A stretch of DNA of 64,000 nt from Lentzea albida (GCF_900111005.1 NZ_FOFV01000006.1:372001-436000); one strand, 5' to 3'. Positions 7,640 to 17,495 are shown, counted from the stretch's first letter. Made by a program: numbers and translations. The notes: generated by a model not told the origin, from the sequence alone.

Positions 7640-8144
7640 CGAGCAGGCCCTCGGGCGGGTCGATCACGACGCGGCCGCCGCGGACGTCCACGGTGGGCAC
7701 GATCTCGCGCACGAACGGGATCAGCGCCTCGCCCTTGTCGCGGAGGACCACGAGCAGCTCGCCACCGGGACCGTGCAGGACCTCCTTGACCGTGCCGATC
7801 TTCGTGCCGTCGACGAGTTCGGCCGCGAGCCCTTCGAGCTCGTGGTCGTAGAACTCGTCGGGGTCGTCGGTCGGCGGCAGGTCGTCGGTGCTGCCCAGCA
7901 GCAACGTCCCGCGCAATGCCTCCGCCACGTCGCGTGTCACGACTTCGGCGAAACGCACGAGCAGCCGCCCGGCATGAGGCCGGGCGGCTGTCACGGTGAG
8001 GCTTCGGGACGTGCCGTCACGCAGCTTGGCCTGCATCGTCGCCCCGATCGCGAAGCGCATCTCGGGAGAGTCAGTACGCACGTCAACGGCTAGTTCGCCG
8101 GTGATCCCGTGCGCCTTGGCCACACGGCCGACAACGACGTCCAT
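7629..8144 (-). CDS. rimM: 16S rRNA processing protein RimM
   Basis: 171 residues. RimM binds ribosomal protein S19 and helps mature the 30S head. The opening [20 protein letters not shown] and the PRC-barrel region ([21 protein letters not shown], then [21 protein letters not shown]) match the family. Start ATG 8144 was chosen for this N-terminus; the frame is open 19 codons further but without similarity. It lies in the conserved rpsP-KH-rimM-trmD-rplS order. Confidence 0.96.
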   Translation of the reverse strand: MDVVVGRVAKAHGITGELAVDVRTDSPEMRFAIGATMQAKLRDGTSRSLTVTAARPHAGRLLVRFAEVVTRDVAEALRGTLLLGSTDDLPPTDDPDEFYDHELEGLAAELVDGTKIGTVKEVLHGPGGELLVVLRDKGEALIPFVREIVPTVDVRGGRVVIDPPEGLLDAD

Positions 8145-8163
8145 TTGCCCTTTGCAGCTTCGT

Positions 8164-8403
8164 TCAGCGGTCGGTGTCGACGACGTCGACCCGCACACCA
8201 CGACCGCCGATGCCGGCCATCACGGTGCGCAGGGCCGTCGCGGTGCGACCGCCACGACCGATCACCTTGCCGAGGTCGTCCGGGTGGACGTGGACCTCGA
8301 GGGTGCGGCCGCGGCGGGTCGTGACGAGGTTCACCCGGACGTCGTCCGGGTGGTCGACGATGCCGCGAACGAGGTGTTCGAGGGCGTCAGCCAACAAACT
8401 CAC
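8164..8403 (-). CDS. KH-domain RNA-binding protein (KhpA type)
   Basis: 79 residues, a single KH domain with the GxxG loop in [14 protein letters not shown]. The conserved small protein between rpsP and rimM is thought to be an RNA chaperone (KhpA). GTG 8403 overlaps the rpsP stop (GTGA), so its synthesis is coupled to S16. Ends in DVVDTDR. Confidence 0.95.
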   Translation of the reverse strand: MSLLADALEHLVRGIVDHPDDVRVNLVTTRRGRTLEVHVHPDDLGKVIGRGGRTATALRTVMAGIGGRGVRVDVVDTDR

Positions 8404-8843
8404 GCCTCGTCCTTGGGCGCCTCGGCGTCAGCCTTGGGGGCGTCGTCGGCCTTCTTGGCCTTCTTCGCCTTCGGCGTGGTGGCCTCGGTCATCGGCTCCT
8501 CGTTCGCGGCGGCGAGCGCGGCGGCGAACAGGTCGGCCTTCGACGGCTTCGGCTCCTTGACCTTCAGCGTGCCCTCGGCACCCGGCAGGCCCTTGAACTT
8601 CTGCCAGTCACCGGTGATCTCCAGCAGGCGCTGGACGGACTCGGTCGGCTGCGCGCCGACACCCAGCCAGTACTGCGCGCGCTCGGAGTCGACCGCGATG
8701 AACGACGGCTCTTCCTTCGGGTGGTACTTGCCGATCGTCTCGATGGCCTTGCCGTCGCGACGGGTGCGCGCGTCGGCGACCACGATGCGGTAGTACGGCT
8801 GGCGGATCTTGCCGAGACGCTGAAGCTTGATCTTGACGGCCAT
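8400..8843 (-). CDS. rpsP: 30S ribosomal protein S16
   Basis: bS16 with the standard core [37 protein letters not shown] and [19 protein letters not shown]. At 147 residues it is well above the roughly 80-90 of E. coli because of a Lys/Ala/acidic tail ([19 protein letters not shown]), common in actinobacteria. ATG 8843 follows AGGAGTACC. First gene of the rpsP to dprA run; the 124-base upstream region should hold the promoter, and no clear -35/-10 pair was resolved. Confidence 0.96.
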   Translation of the reverse strand: MAVKIKLQRLGKIRQPYYRIVVADARTRRDGKAIETIGKYHPKEEPSFIAVDSERAQYWLGVGAQPTESVQRLLEITGDWQKFKGLPGAEGTLKVKEPKPSKADLFAAALAAANEEPMTEATTPKAKKAKKADDAPKADAEAPKDEA

Positions 8844-8967
8844 TGGCCTGGTACTCCTCGAGAGCTCTGTGTTGATGGTTCGCACAGCCGTGGCCCGGGC
8901 AGAGGGGCCGACCACGACGGACAGCGGGCAATTGTGCCAGATGGGGGCCGGTGGATCCGAATCGGGG

Positions 8968-9699
8968 CTACGCGAACGGCGCCACGGAGCCGAGCGCCTC
9001 TCGCACCGCACGCGCGTGCGCGACCGCACCAGGCGTGTCGCCGTGCACGCACAACGACTCCGCCTGCGTCTTCAGCACCGTGCCGTCGACCGCGACGATC
9101 TCGCCGTCCAGCAGCCGGGTGGCCCGTTCGATGATCTGCGCGGTCTCGGTGAGCAGGGCGTTGGGCTCCTTGCGCGGTACGAGCGTGCCCTCCGGCGTGT
9201 AGCCGCGGTCGGCGAACGCCTCCTGCACGGGCCGCAGCCCGGCCCGGGAGGCCTTCTCCAGCAACTGCGAGCCCGGCAGACCCAGGATCGGCAGGTCCTT
9301 GAACGCCTTGGTGCCGTTCACGACGGCCTCGGCCTGCTTCTCGTGGTGCACCGTCGCGTTGTAGAGAGCACCGTGCGGCTTCACGTAGACGACCTCGGTA
9401 CCTGCTGCTCGTGCACACGCATCGAGCGCACCGATCTGGTAGAGCACCTCGTCCGCGAGCTCGACCGGGTCGGCATCGATGAACCGGCGACCGAACCCGG
9501 CCAGGTCGCGGTAGGACACCTGGGCGCCGATCTTCACGCCGTTGCGCGCGGCCTCCTCGCACACACGACGCATCGTGGACGGATCACCGGCGTGGAAGCC
9601 GCACGCCACGTTCGCGCTGCTGATGACACCGAGCAACGCGGTGTCGTCGCCGAGCTCCCAGATCCCGAAGCCCTCGCCGAGATCGCTGTTCAGGTCCAT
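8968..9699 (-). CDS. pxpA: LamB/YcsF family 5-oxoprolinase subunit A
   Basis: 243 residues. PxpA with PxpB and PxpC hydrolyses 5-oxoproline to glutamate; pxpBC are not in the window. The family signature is clear: [48 protein letters not shown] and [20 protein letters not shown] 9699 overlaps the stop of the upstream CPBP gene (ATGA). Terminates about 120 bases before rpsP on the same strand. Confidence 0.94.
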   Translation of the reverse strand: MDLNSDLGEGFGIWELGDDTALLGVISSANVACGFHAGDPSTMRRVCEEAARNGVKIGAQVSYRDLAGFGRRFIDADPVELADEVLYQIGALDACARAAGTEVVYVKPHGALYNATVHHEKQAEAVVNGTKAFKDLPILGLPGSQLLEKASRAGLRPVQEAFADRGYTPEGTLVPRKEPNALLTETAQIIERATRLLDGEIVAVDGTVLKTQAESLCVHGDTPGAVAHARAVREALGSVAPFA

Positions 9700-10487
9700 C
9701 ACATGACCCCGACGGCGACGAGCAGGAGCGTGAGGCCCGGCAGGAAGTTGTTCATCACGTGCGCCACGATGCTCGCCCCGAGCCGGCGGGTGAGCAGGCG
9801 GGCGATGCCGATCGGGATGGCGATCACGAGCAGCAACGACGTGCGCAGCGGTTCGAAGTGGCCGATCGCGAAGATCACCGTGGTGAGCCCGAACGCGGCC
9901 CAGCGGCTCCAGCCCTGGCGTTCGACGGCGCCCCACAGCAGGCCGCGGTAGATGATCTCCTCGCAGACCGGCCCGATGAGGCTGACGTAGAGGAACATCG
10001 TGATCGCGGCGCCGAGCGGCAGGTTCGACCCGGACAGCAGGTCCCCGACCGCGCTCGTGGCGTTCTCCTCGCCGACCACCTTCGCCCAGACCGTGGCGGC
10101 GGCGTAGGTGAGGACGAGGCCGAGGATGCCGAGCTTCAGGCCGATCGCCACGTCCTCCCTGGTCATGCTGAACCGGAGGTCGATCTTCGGGCCGTTGCCG
10201 CGGACGTACGTGATCACGATCGCGACGCCGGCCGCGAGCACCGTCGGCACGATCGAGCCGATCAGCACCAGCGGCACGGAGTCGAGCAGGCTGACGCCGA
10301 ACTGCTTCGCGATCGCCGTGATGAACACGGCGCTCAGGATGAAGACGGCTTCCACCAGCAGGAACGCGCCGAACCCCCAGCGCTGGCCCACCCGTTCGGG
10401 CTCCGGGTTGCGACTGATGTCCCGCACCGAGTCGACAAAGCCCGCGACGAAGCCGCGCTTGGGCTTCAGGGATTCCGGCTCACTCAC
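9699..10487 (-). CDS. CPBP family membrane intramembrane protease-like protein
   Basis: 262 residues with about eight hydrophobic segments. The CPBP (CAAX protease and bacteriocin-processing) motifs are present: EE followed by R in [13 protein letters not shown] and H in [10 protein letters not shown], and the HxxxN-like AHVMNNF near the C-terminus. Actual substrates are unknown. I chose GTG 10487 ([12 protein letters not shown]); the frame remains open upstream to 10547 but with no ribosome site. It overlaps pxpA by four bases, so the two are probably cotranscribed. Confidence 0.9.
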   Translation of the reverse strand: MSEPESLKPKRGFVAGFVDSVRDISRNPEPERVGQRWGFGAFLLVEAVFILSAVFITAIAKQFGVSLLDSVPLVLIGSIVPTVLAAGVAIVITYVRGNGPKIDLRFSMTREDVAIGLKLGILGLVLTYAAATVWAKVVGEENATSAVGDLLSGSNLPLGAAITMFLYVSLIGPVCEEIIYRGLLWGAVERQGWSRWAAFGLTTVIFAIGHFEPLRTSLLLVIAIPIGIARLLTRRLGASIVAHVMNNFLPGLTLLLVAVGVM

Positions 10488-10607
10488 GCTCTGCAATCTA
10501 GTCACGGGGCGGCTGCCGGCGGCGGAACAGCAGGCACTGGCACACACATGATCAGCCCACCTCGCGATCGACGCAGCCGCCCAGGAAATCCGAGATTACT
10601 GTGCGGC

Positions 10608-10667
10608 ACCGGCGGAAACCGGACCAACCGCCTGGCCAATAATTGGTCAGATCGGGTCTCCGCCGGT
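10608..10667. repeat. nested inverted repeats upstream of the CPBP gene
   Basis: An outer perfect 9-bp pair (10608-10616 ACCGGCGGA and 10659-10667 TCCGCCGGT) encloses a near-perfect 17-bp palindrome TGGCCAATAATTGGTCA (10633-10649) around a central A. The 241-base gap 10488-10728 between sigJ and the CPBP gene holds nothing else recognised. It could be an operator, or part of the sigJ terminator. Confidence 0.6.
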
Positions 10668-10728
10668 TGTCCTGCTCCCGATGGGTGGATCGGCGTACAA
10701 CGGCTGCTACTAAACCCTTGACCGCTGA

Positions 10729-11604
10729 TCAACGACGCAGAGACGTCTCCCGGGTCATGTGCGAGAGCTTCTCCGGGTTGCGCACCGCGTACAGCCCGCT
10801 GATCCGCCCGTCCTCCACCCGCACCGCGATCACGGTGTCGAGCTCGCCACCGAACCGCACGACGAGCGCCGGGTACCCGTTGACCTGGGCGGGTTCCATC
10901 GTCCAGCCGGTCACCCTGAGCATGCCGCCGAGCAGCATCCGCGCGACCTTCGAGGACCCGACGACCGGGCGCGGGACGGCCTGTTTGACGCCGCCGCCGT
11001 CGCCCATGAACACCACGTCGGGGGCGAGCAGGTCGAGCAACGCCTGGAGGTCGCCCGTCTCGGTGGCGCGCTGGAAGGCGGCCAGGGCCTCGCGGGACGC
11101 GGCCTGGGTGACGACCTCGCGCGGGCGTCGGGCCGCCACGTGGGAACGGGCGCGGTGGGCGATCTGGCGGACGGCGGCCGGGTTCTTGTCGACGGCCCTG
11201 GCGATCTCGTCGTAGTCCAGGTCGAAGACCTCGCGCAGGACGAAGACGGCGCGTTCGGTCGGGGTGAGGGTTTCGAGGACCAGCATCATCGCCATCGAGA
11301 CGCTGTCGGCGAGTTCGACGTCCTCGGCGACGTCCGGCGTGGTCAGCAGCGGTTCCGGGAGCCAGGAGCCGACGTAGGACTCCTTGCGGCGGCCCAGCGT
11401 GCGCAGGCGGCCCAGCGCCTGGCGGGTCACGATCCTGACCAGGTAGGCGCGGTGGTTGTCGACCGTGCCGTGGTCGACGCCGGACCAGCGCAGCCAGGTC
11501 TCCTGCAGCACGTCCTCGGCGTCGGCGGCGGAGCCGAGCATCTCGTAGGCGATCGTGAAGAGCAGGTTGCGGTGGCTGACGAACGAGTCGGTCGCGACGT
11601 CCAT
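10729..11604 (-). CDS. sigJ: ECF41-type sigma factor (SigJ-like) with SnoaL-like C-terminal domain
   Basis: 291 residues. The sigma2/sigma4 part (about 1-170: DAEDVLQETWLRW, then TPTERAVFVLREVFDLDYDEIA) is joined to a SnoaL/NTF2-like extension. The three hallmarks of ECF41 are visible: WLPEP in the linker, DGGG (MGDGGGVKQ) and a NPDKL variant (NPEKL) near the end; in this group the extension controls activity instead of a separate anti-sigma factor. It is divergent from an AhpD-like gene, the usual ECF41 partner. ATG 11604 is favoured because the ECF41-like promoter would start transcription near 11606; GTG 11610 is the alternative. Confidence 0.92.
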   Translation of the reverse strand: MDVATDSFVSHRNLLFTIAYEMLGSAADAEDVLQETWLRWSGVDHGTVDNHRAYLVRIVTRQALGRLRTLGRRKESYVGSWLPEPLLTTPDVAEDVELADSVSMAMMLVLETLTPTERAVFVLREVFDLDYDEIARAVDKNPAAVRQIAHRARSHVAARRPREVVTQAASREALAAFQRATETGDLQALLDLLAPDVVFMGDGGGVKQAVPRPVVGSSKVARMLLGGMLRVTGWTMEPAQVNGYPALVVRFGGELDTVIAVRVEDGRISGLYAVRNPEKLSHMTRETSLRR

Positions 11605-11612
11605 GGACACAA

Positions 11613-11639
11613 GACACCAGGGGAACGGCGTTTGTGACA
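11613..11639 (-). promoter_or_regulatory. ECF41-like promoter for sigJ
   Basis: On the minus strand TGTCACA (11639-11633), 16 bases, then TGTC (11616-11613). The published ECF41 consensus, as I recall it, is TGTCACA-N16-CGTC, so the -35 is exact and the -10 has one mismatch. Suggests autoregulation and a nearly leaderless sigJ mRNA. Confidence 0.5.
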
Positions 11640-11653
11640 GTGGCGCGGATCAT

Positions 11654-11680
11654 AGTCACACGGAACGCGGCACCGGCATC
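11654..11680 (+). promoter_or_regulatory. ECF41-like promoter for the AhpD-like gene
   Basis: AGTCACA (11654-11660), 16 bases, CATC (11677-11680): one mismatch in each box from the remembered ECF41 consensus, pointing toward the gene at 11720. Confidence 0.4.
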
Positions 11681-11719
11681 TCGTGGTCGTCCAGCAAGGC
11701 CCACGAGGGAGGAACCACC

Positions 11720-12196
11720 ATGGAACCGCGCATCAACCTCTTCGCCACCCAGACCGGCGCCAAGCTCGCGAAGCGGTTCGCGGGTCTCAACGCGGTGCTG
11801 CACGAGTCGACGCTGCCGAAGAGCGTGATCGAACTGGTCAGCCTGCGCGCGAGCCAGATCAACGGCTGCGGCCTCTGCCTCGACATGCACGTCAAGGAGG
11901 CCATCGCGCAGGGCGAGGACCCGCTGCGGCTGCACCTCGTGGCCGGGTGGCGCGAGACCACCGTCTTCACCGACGCCGAACGGGCCGCGCTCGCGCTCAC
12001 CGAGGAGGGGACCCAGCTGACGCCGCTCGGCACGAGCGACGAGACCTGGGAGGCCGTGCGCAAGCACTTCGACGACGAGGAGACCGTCGCGCTGGTCAGC
12101 CTGATCAGCCTGATCAACGCCGCGAACCGGCTCAACGTGATCACCCGCCAGAAGGGCGGCGACTACCAGGTGGGCGCGTTCGCCCAGCACGGCTAG
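11720..12196 (+). CDS. carboxymuconolactone decarboxylase/AhpD-like protein
   Basis: 158 residues. The AhpD-like all-helical fold carries the redox CxxC followed by His in NGCGLCLDMHVKEA, typical of alkylhydroperoxidase-like members rather than true decarboxylases. Start ATG 11720 has a strong GAGGGAGGAACC upstream. It is the divergent partner of the ECF41 sigma factor; members of this family are the most frequent ECF41 neighbours, so it is a likely target. Substrate unknown, oxidative-stress role inferred. Its stop overlaps the convergent amidohydrolase stop by four bases. Confidence 0.92.
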   Translation: MEPRINLFATQTGAKLAKRFAGLNAVLHESTLPKSVIELVSLRASQINGCGLCLDMHVKEAIAQGEDPLRLHLVAGWRETTVFTDAERAALALTEEGTQLTPLGTSDETWEAVRKHFDDEETVALVSLISLINAANRLNVITRQKGGDYQVGAFAQHG

Positions 12197-13254
12197 TGGA
12201 TGCGGCCCCTGAGCATGACCACGCGCGGCGACCGGAGGACCTCGAGGTTCTCCCGCGGATCTTCGTCGTACACGACGATGTCCGCGGCCGCGCCCTCGGT
12301 CAGCGACGGGAAGCCGAGCCACTCGCGGGCGTTCCACGACGCGGCGCCGATGGCGTCCAGAGGGCTCATCCCCACGCCGTGCAGCGCGACGATCTCGTCG
12401 ACGATGCGGCCGTGCCGGATGCCACCGCCCGCGTCGGTGCCCGCGTAGACGGGAATGCCCGCCTCGATCGCGGAGGCCACCGTGCGCGACACACGGGCGT
12501 GCAGGTCACGCATGTGGTTCGCGTACTTCGGGTACTTGCCGGCCTTCTCGGCGATGCCGGGGAAGGTCTCGATGTTGATCAGCGTCGGCACCAGCGCGGT
12601 GCCGCGCGAGGCCATCAGCGAGATCGTGTCGTCGGTCAGGCCGGTGCCGTGCTCGATGCAGTCGATGCCCGCGTTGATCAGGCCCGGCAGCGCGTCCTCG
12701 CCGAACACGTGGGCGGTGACCTTCGCGCCGGCGGCGTGGGCGACCTTGATCGCCTGCTCCAGCTCGTCGTCCGTCCACAGTGGAGCGAGGTCGCCCTCGC
12801 CGCGGTCGATCCAGTCGCCGACCAGCTTCACCCAGCCGTCGCCGTGCGCGGCCTGCTCGGCCACCGCCGACACCAGGTCGGTCTCGACCTCGACGCTGAT
12901 GCCCGGGATGTAGCGCTTCGGACGGGCGATGTGCTTGCCCGCGCGGATGATCCGCGGCAGGTCCAGGCGCTCCTGCAACGGCGTGGTGTCGATCGGCGAG
13001 CCGCAGTCGCGGATCAGCAACGTGCCCGCGTCGCGGTCCGTGATCGCCTGCTCGACGGCCTCGGGCAGCTCGACCCCGCCCTGCGGGCCCAGGCCGACGT
13101 GGCAGTGCGCGTCGACCAGGCCCGGGACGAGGAACCCGCCGTCGACCACGGTCTGCGCGCCCGGCACCGGCCTGGTGCGGACGCGGCCGTTGACGACCCA
13201 CAGGTCTCGCGGCTCGCCGTCCGGCAGGACGACGCCGCGCAGGTGCATGGTCAC
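12193..13254 (-). CDS. amidohydrolase (metal-dependent, imidazolonepropionase/prolidase-like)
   Basis: 353 residues. Amidohydrolase superfamily TIM barrel with metal ligands visible: HxH in LVDAHCHVG, Lys in WVKLVGDW, His in VTAHVFGED, His in CIEHGTG and Asp in YAGTDAGGG. The closing ADIVVYDEDPRENLEVL strand is typical of the composite beta-sandwich domain. Substrate cannot be read from the sequence; N-acyl or dipeptide hydrolysis is plausible. GTG 13254 overlaps the ffh stop (GTGA), so it is expressed behind ffh; ATG 13248 is an alternative. Confidence 0.88.
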   Translation of the reverse strand: MTMHLRGVVLPDGEPRDLWVVNGRVRTRPVPGAQTVVDGGFLVPGLVDAHCHVGLGPQGGVELPEAVEQAITDRDAGTLLIRDCGSPIDTTPLQERLDLPRIIRAGKHIARPKRYIPGISVEVETDLVSAVAEQAAHGDGWVKLVGDWIDRGEGDLAPLWTDDELEQAIKVAHAAGAKVTAHVFGEDALPGLINAGIDCIEHGTGLTDDTISLMASRGTALVPTLINIETFPGIAEKAGKYPKYANHMRDLHARVSRTVASAIEAGIPVYAGTDAGGGIRHGRIVDEIVALHGVGMSPLDAIGAASWNAREWLGFPSLTEGAAADIVVYDEDPRENLEVLRSPRVVMLRGRIH

Positions 13255-14801
13255 TTCTTCTTGTCGTCCCCGTCGAACTTGAACTTCGACGGGTCGAAGC
13301 CGGGCGGGAGCTCGTTCATGCCGCCGGTGAGCTTTGACAGGTCGGGCATGCCGCCGGGAGGCATCCCGGGCATGCCACCGGGGAACATCCCCGGCGGGAA
13401 GCCGCCCTTGATCTTGGGAGGCGTCGGGCCGCGTCCGCCCTTGCCCTTCTTCCCCTTCTTGCCCTTGCGGTTCTTGCTGCCGCCACCGCCGCCGAAGCCC
13501 ATCCGGCCGGCCATCGAGGCCATCATCTTGCGGGCCTCGAAGAAGCGGTTGACCAGGTCGTTGACGTCGCTGACCTTGACGCCCGAGCCGTTCGCGATGC
13601 GCAGCCGGCGGGAGCCGTTGATGATCTTGGGGTCGTCGCGCTCGGCCGGGGTCATGCCGCGGATGATCGCCTGGATGCGGTCGAGGTGCTTCTCGTCGAG
13701 CTGGCCCAGCTGGTCCTTCATCTGACCCGCGCCGGGCAGCATGCCCAGCAGGTTCGCGATCGGACCCATCTTGCGGATGGCGAGCATCTGCTCGAGGAAG
13801 TCCTCGAGCGTGAGCTGGCCGGTGTGCAGCTTCGCGGCGGCCTTCTCGGCCTGCTCCTGGTCGAAGTGCTGCTCGGCCTGCTCGATCAGCGTCAGGACGT
13901 CGCCCATGCCGAGGATGCGCGAGGCCATCCGGTCGGGGTGGAAGACGTCGAAGTCCTCGAGCTTCTCGCCGTTGGACGCGAAGAGGATCGGCTGGCCGGT
14001 GACCTCGCGGACCGACAGCGCGGCACCACCGCGGGCGTCACCGTCGAGCTTGGTGAGCACGACACCGGTGAAGCCGACGCCGTCGCGGAACGCCGTGGCG
14101 GTGTTGATCGCGTCCTGACCGACCATGGCGTCGACCACGAACAGGACCTCGTCCGGGTTGACGGCGGCCCGGATGTCGATGGCCTGCTTCATCATCTCCT
14201 CGTCGACACCGAGCCGGCCGGCCGTGTCGACGAGGACGATGTCGTGCTGCCGGGCCTTGGCCTCGTCGATGCCGCGGCGCGACACCTCGACGGGGTTGCC
14301 CACGCCGTTGCCGGGCTCGGGGGCGAACACGGGCACGCCCGCGCGCTCACCGACGACCTGGAGCTGCGTGACGGCGTTCGGGCGCTGCAGGTCGGCGGCG
14401 ACGAGCAGCGGCGTGTGGCCCTGGCCCTTCAGCCACTTGGCCAGCTTGCCCGCGAGCGTCGTCTTGCCGGCACCCTGCAGACCCGCCAGCATGATCACCG
14501 TGGGCGGGTTCTTCGCCAGGTTCAGCCTGCGGGTCTCGCCGCCGAGGACGTTGACGAGCTCCTCGTTGACGATCTTCACGACCTGCTGGGCGGGGTTCAG
14601 CGCCTGGTGGACCTCCGCGCCCTTGGCGCGTTCCTTCACCTTGGCGATGAAGCCGCGCACAACGGGCAGCGCGACGTCGGCCTCGAGCAGGGCGACCCTG
14701 ATCTCGCGGGCGGTCGCGTCGATGTCGGCGTCGCTGAGCCGGCCCTTGCCGCGAAGGCCCTGGAGAACCGTGGTCAGCCGGTCGGAAAGCGTGGAGAACA
14801 C
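13251..14801 (-). CDS. ffh: Signal recognition particle protein Ffh
   Basis: 516 residues. Ffh with 4.5S RNA brings signal-anchor proteins to FtsY (also in this window). N domain 1-90, G domain with P-loop GLQGAGKTT (107-115), DTAGRLGVDEEMM, TKLDGDARGG; the M domain has the Met-rich helices (MLAIRKMGPIANLLGMLPG, GSRRLRIANGSG, FFEARKMMASMAGRMG). The tail is unusual: a Lys-rich stretch followed by Gly-Met-Pro repeats (PPGMFPGGMPGMPPGGMP) and a basic end. The 4.5S RNA gene is not in the window. Confidence 0.97.
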   Translation of the reverse strand: MFSTLSDRLTTVLQGLRGKGRLSDADIDATAREIRVALLEADVALPVVRGFIAKVKERAKGAEVHQALNPAQQVVKIVNEELVNVLGGETRRLNLAKNPPTVIMLAGLQGAGKTTLAGKLAKWLKGQGHTPLLVAADLQRPNAVTQLQVVGERAGVPVFAPEPGNGVGNPVEVSRRGIDEAKARQHDIVLVDTAGRLGVDEEMMKQAIDIRAAVNPDEVLFVVDAMVGQDAINTATAFRDGVGFTGVVLTKLDGDARGGAALSVREVTGQPILFASNGEKLEDFDVFHPDRMASRILGMGDVLTLIEQAEQHFDQEQAEKAAAKLHTGQLTLEDFLEQMLAIRKMGPIANLLGMLPGAGQMKDQLGQLDEKHLDRIQAIIRGMTPAERDDPKIINGSRRLRIANGSGVKVSDVNDLVNRFFEARKMMASMAGRMGFGGGGGSKNRKGKKGKKGKGGRGPTPPKIKGGFPPGMFPGGMPGMPPGGMPDLSKLTGGMNELPPGFDPSKFKFDGDDKKK

Positions 14802-14864
14802 GCCTCCCAGACTAGCCGTTCACCTCGTCGCGCCCGGTGTGCCTCCCCAGGCCCGTGATGCAGG

Positions 14865-17495
14865 ATGCTGCGCATGGGGCGAATCTTCCTCAGTTACCAC
14901 GGTCACGACGAGGGCGACGCCATCGCGCTTTACCTGCGTGACGCCCTGCTGGCCGCGGGCTTCGAGGACGTCCACGCCTACACCGCGCCCGGCTCCGGAC
15001 CCGACGTCTCCCTGCCGTGGAAGGACAGCCTGCGCCGCGAACTGCTCGGCGCCGACGCCCTGATCGCGGTCACCTCACCCGGTTCGTTCTCGGAGTGGTG
15101 CATCTGGGAGTCGTCTGTCTTCCGCGAACGCAAGCCGCACGCGCCGTGCATCGAGTTCTTCAGTGCCCGCTCCCAGCACCGTGCGATCCTCAACGACCTC
15201 CAAGCCCAACGCGTCGATGCCACCTCGCCCGCCTCGTTGGCCGCCGCCCGCGACACGGTGCTGGAGGTGCTCGAACGTGCGGGGGTCAGCAAGGCCGCAC
15301 CTCTCTCGTCCCCCTTCCCCGGTCTGAAGGCGTTCGACGAACACCAGGCCTCTCTCTTCTTCGGGCGCGAAGACGACATCCAGCGCCTCGCCGAACCGTT
15401 GCTCGGCCGCCGCTCGCACGGCGCGATGGCGGTCATCGGCCCGTCTGGCGCCGGCAAGTCGTCGCTGGTCCGCGCCGGTCTGATCCCGCTGCTGCGCCGC
15501 GAGGGCTGGACGATCATCGGCCCGGTGACGCCCTCGCAGGGCGTGCTGCCGCCGATCGAGGGCCCCGGACGCCGGCTCGTGGTGCTCGACCAGGCCGAGG
15601 AACTGCTGATGACCGAGTCTTCCGACCTGGTGCAGCAACTGGTCGACGCGAGCCGTGGCGAAGCATGGGTCGTGTACACCGTGCGCGCCGATTTCCTGGA
15701 CGAGCTCATGAGCAGAGAGGACTTCGCACCTCTCTTACGCGACGATTTCCTGGTCACGCCACTCACGAAGGCCGAACTACCGGTGGTCGTGAACGGTCCG
15801 TTGCGCTCCTTCGGCTGGAGCGTCGACGACGCCGCGTTGGGCCTCATCCAGGAAGACGCCAGCCGTGAGTCACTGCCGCTGCTGGCCTTCGCACTGGAGA
15901 ACCTGTGGCGCCACGTGAACCCGGACGGCAAACGCGCCCCCAGGCCGATCACCCGCGCCGAGTACGTGGCGTCCGGCCGCGTCATGGACGTGCTGCGGTT
16001 CCAGGCCGACGAGGCCCTCGCGATGGCCCGCGACCTGGTGCGCGACGAGGACGGCTCGTGGCCCTCGGTCCGCGACGCCGAGCACCGCGTGCTGCAGGCC
16101 CTGCGGCGGCTGGTCGCGGTCGACGAGACGGGGAAGTTCACCCGCTGCTCGGTGGCGGCGTCCGACCTGTCCGCGGAGAACCGGCGGCTGCTGGACCCGT
16201 TCATCACCAACCGCGTGCTCACCGCGACCCGCGAGACCGTGGAGGTGGCGCACGAGAGCCTGTTCCTGCACTGGCCGCGATTACGGGAGGAACTGGAACG
16301 CGATCATTCGTGGGCGTGGCGCGGAGCGGACGGGCTCGACCCCGACGACGCCGTCCGGTTGCTCGTGAACGCGCCGGACCCGACCGGCTGGCGGCGAAGT
16401 CTTCTGCGCGCCACGGCCTCCACGCACCTCCTGCGGTCGTTCACCGGGCACTCCGACGGCGTCTGCGGCGTGGACTGGTCGCCGGACGACACCGCGCTCG
16501 TGACAGGTTCGAAGGACGGCACGGTCCGGTTGTGGGACGCCGAGACGGGCGAGTGCGAGCACGTCTTCACCCACGGCGACGAACGCGGCGAGGTCAGGGC
16601 CGTCGCCTGGTCGCCGAAGGGTGACGTCGTCGCCTCGGTCTCCACCGACAGGACGCTGCGGTTGTGGTCGGCGCGGACCCGCAGGCAGATCCAGGTGATC
16701 GGGCTCCCGGCCGGCCCGCGGTCGGTGCGCTTCGACAGCGACGGGCAACGCGTCCTGGTCGCCTGCGACGACGGTGGCGCGTACCTGTGGAGAGCCGAGA
16801 GCGACACCCCGGTACCGGTCGACGAGCCCCGCAGACCAGCAGGCACCGCGTCCGGCGAGCGGGTGGCCGGCCACCGCGAACCCGGCGCGCCTCCTGGCAC
16901 CTCCGTCGAGGACGGGACCAGGAGGTCTTCGGACGCCGGCCCGCGCGACCACGACCAGGGCGTGCCCGACCAGAGCCCGGAACCCGATCAGAGCAGTTCG
17001 GCCGACGTCGGGCACGCCGAGCCGCTGGTCGACAGACGGCTCGAGATGCCCCGGCAGGTCACCGGCGCTGTGGACGGGGTCCACGACCTGCAGAGGTACT
17101 CCACCGCCGACTCACTCGAAGACGCCCTGTGCTCGCTGCACGGGAGCGAACGGTTCACGCCTTCGGCCTGGCTGCGCAGAACGCGCGAGATCGAGGAACG
17201 GCGGGCGAACGAGATCGGCTCATTGTCTTGGCCGGCCGGCGTCCGGTACGACGACCACCACCGGCTCCTGGCGGATCAGCTGATCCCGTGCTGCGCCAGC
17301 GCCTCCAGCAGCACGGGCTCGCGGCGCCCCACCGGGGCCGTGGAGATCTGCGCGAACCGCAGCCCCGCCGCCACGGCCGCGCCGTCGGCCACCGGGTCGT
17401 CACCGACGTACAGGCACTCGGACGGGGCGACGTCGAGCCGCGTGCAGGCGGCGTCGAAGGCGCGCGGGGAGGGCTTGGAGAAGCCGATCTCGTAG
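14865..17495 (+). CDS. TIR - nSTAND1 NTPase - WD40 protein, candidate defence protein
   Basis: 876 residues. An N-terminal TIR domain (about 5-140: [15 protein letters not shown], then SEWCIWESS with E82 in the position of the NADase glutamate) is followed by the STAND entry motif [20 protein letters not shown], Walker A GPSGAGKS (192-199), Walker [13 protein letters not shown] (237-248) and the [13 protein letters not shown] end of the STAND module. Three WD repeats follow (about 523-557, 571-601, 605-642), then a low-complexity linker and a helical region near 735-790. Such proteins sense ligands through WD repeats and trigger NAD loss; that role is inferred. The last 70 residues run antisense over the HAD gene and look non-coding, so the 3' end may be frameshifted. 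ATG 14874 is an alternative start. Confidence 0.85.
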   Translation: MLRMGRIFLSYHGHDEGDAIALYLRDALLAAGFEDVHAYTAPGSGPDVSLPWKDSLRRELLGADALIAVTSPGSFSEWCIWESSVFRERKPHAPCIEFFSARSQHRAILNDLQAQRVDATSPASLAAARDTVLEVLERAGVSKAAPLSSPFPGLKAFDEHQASLFFGREDDIQRLAEPLLGRRSHGAMAVIGPSGAGKSSLVRAGLIPLLRREGWTIIGPVTPSQGVLPPIEGPGRRLVVLDQAEELLMTESSDLVQQLVDASRGEAWVVYTVRADFLDELMSREDFAPLLRDDFLVTPLTKAELPVVVNGPLRSFGWSVDDAALGLIQEDASRESLPLLAFALENLWRHVNPDGKRAPRPITRAEYVASGRVMDVLRFQADEALAMARDLVRDEDGSWPSVRDAEHRVLQALRRLVAVDETGKFTRCSVAASDLSAENRRLLDPFITNRVLTATRETVEVAHESLFLHWPRLREELERDHSWAWRGADGLDPDDAVRLLVNAPDPTGWRRSLLRATASTHLLRSFTGHSDGVCGVDWSPDDTALVTGSKDGTVRLWDAETGECEHVFTHGDERGEVRAVAWSPKGDVVASVSTDRTLRLWSARTRRQIQVIGLPAGPRSVRFDSDGQRVLVACDDGGAYLWRAESDTPVPVDEPRRPAGTASGERVAGHREPGAPPGTSVEDGTRRSSDAGPRDHDQGVPDQSPEPDQSSSADVGHAEPLVDRRLEMPRQVTGAVDGVHDLQRYSTADSLEDALCSLHGSERFTPSAWLRRTREIEERRANEIGSLSWPAGVRYDDHHRLLADQLIPCCASASSSTGSRRPTGAVEICANRSPAATAAPSATGSSPTYRHSDGATSSRVQAASKARGEGLEKPIS

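Noticed and set aside
16281-17084. 267-residue minus-strand frame under the WD40 region
   Set aside because: Antisense shadow produced by GC-rich codons of the TIR-STAND gene.
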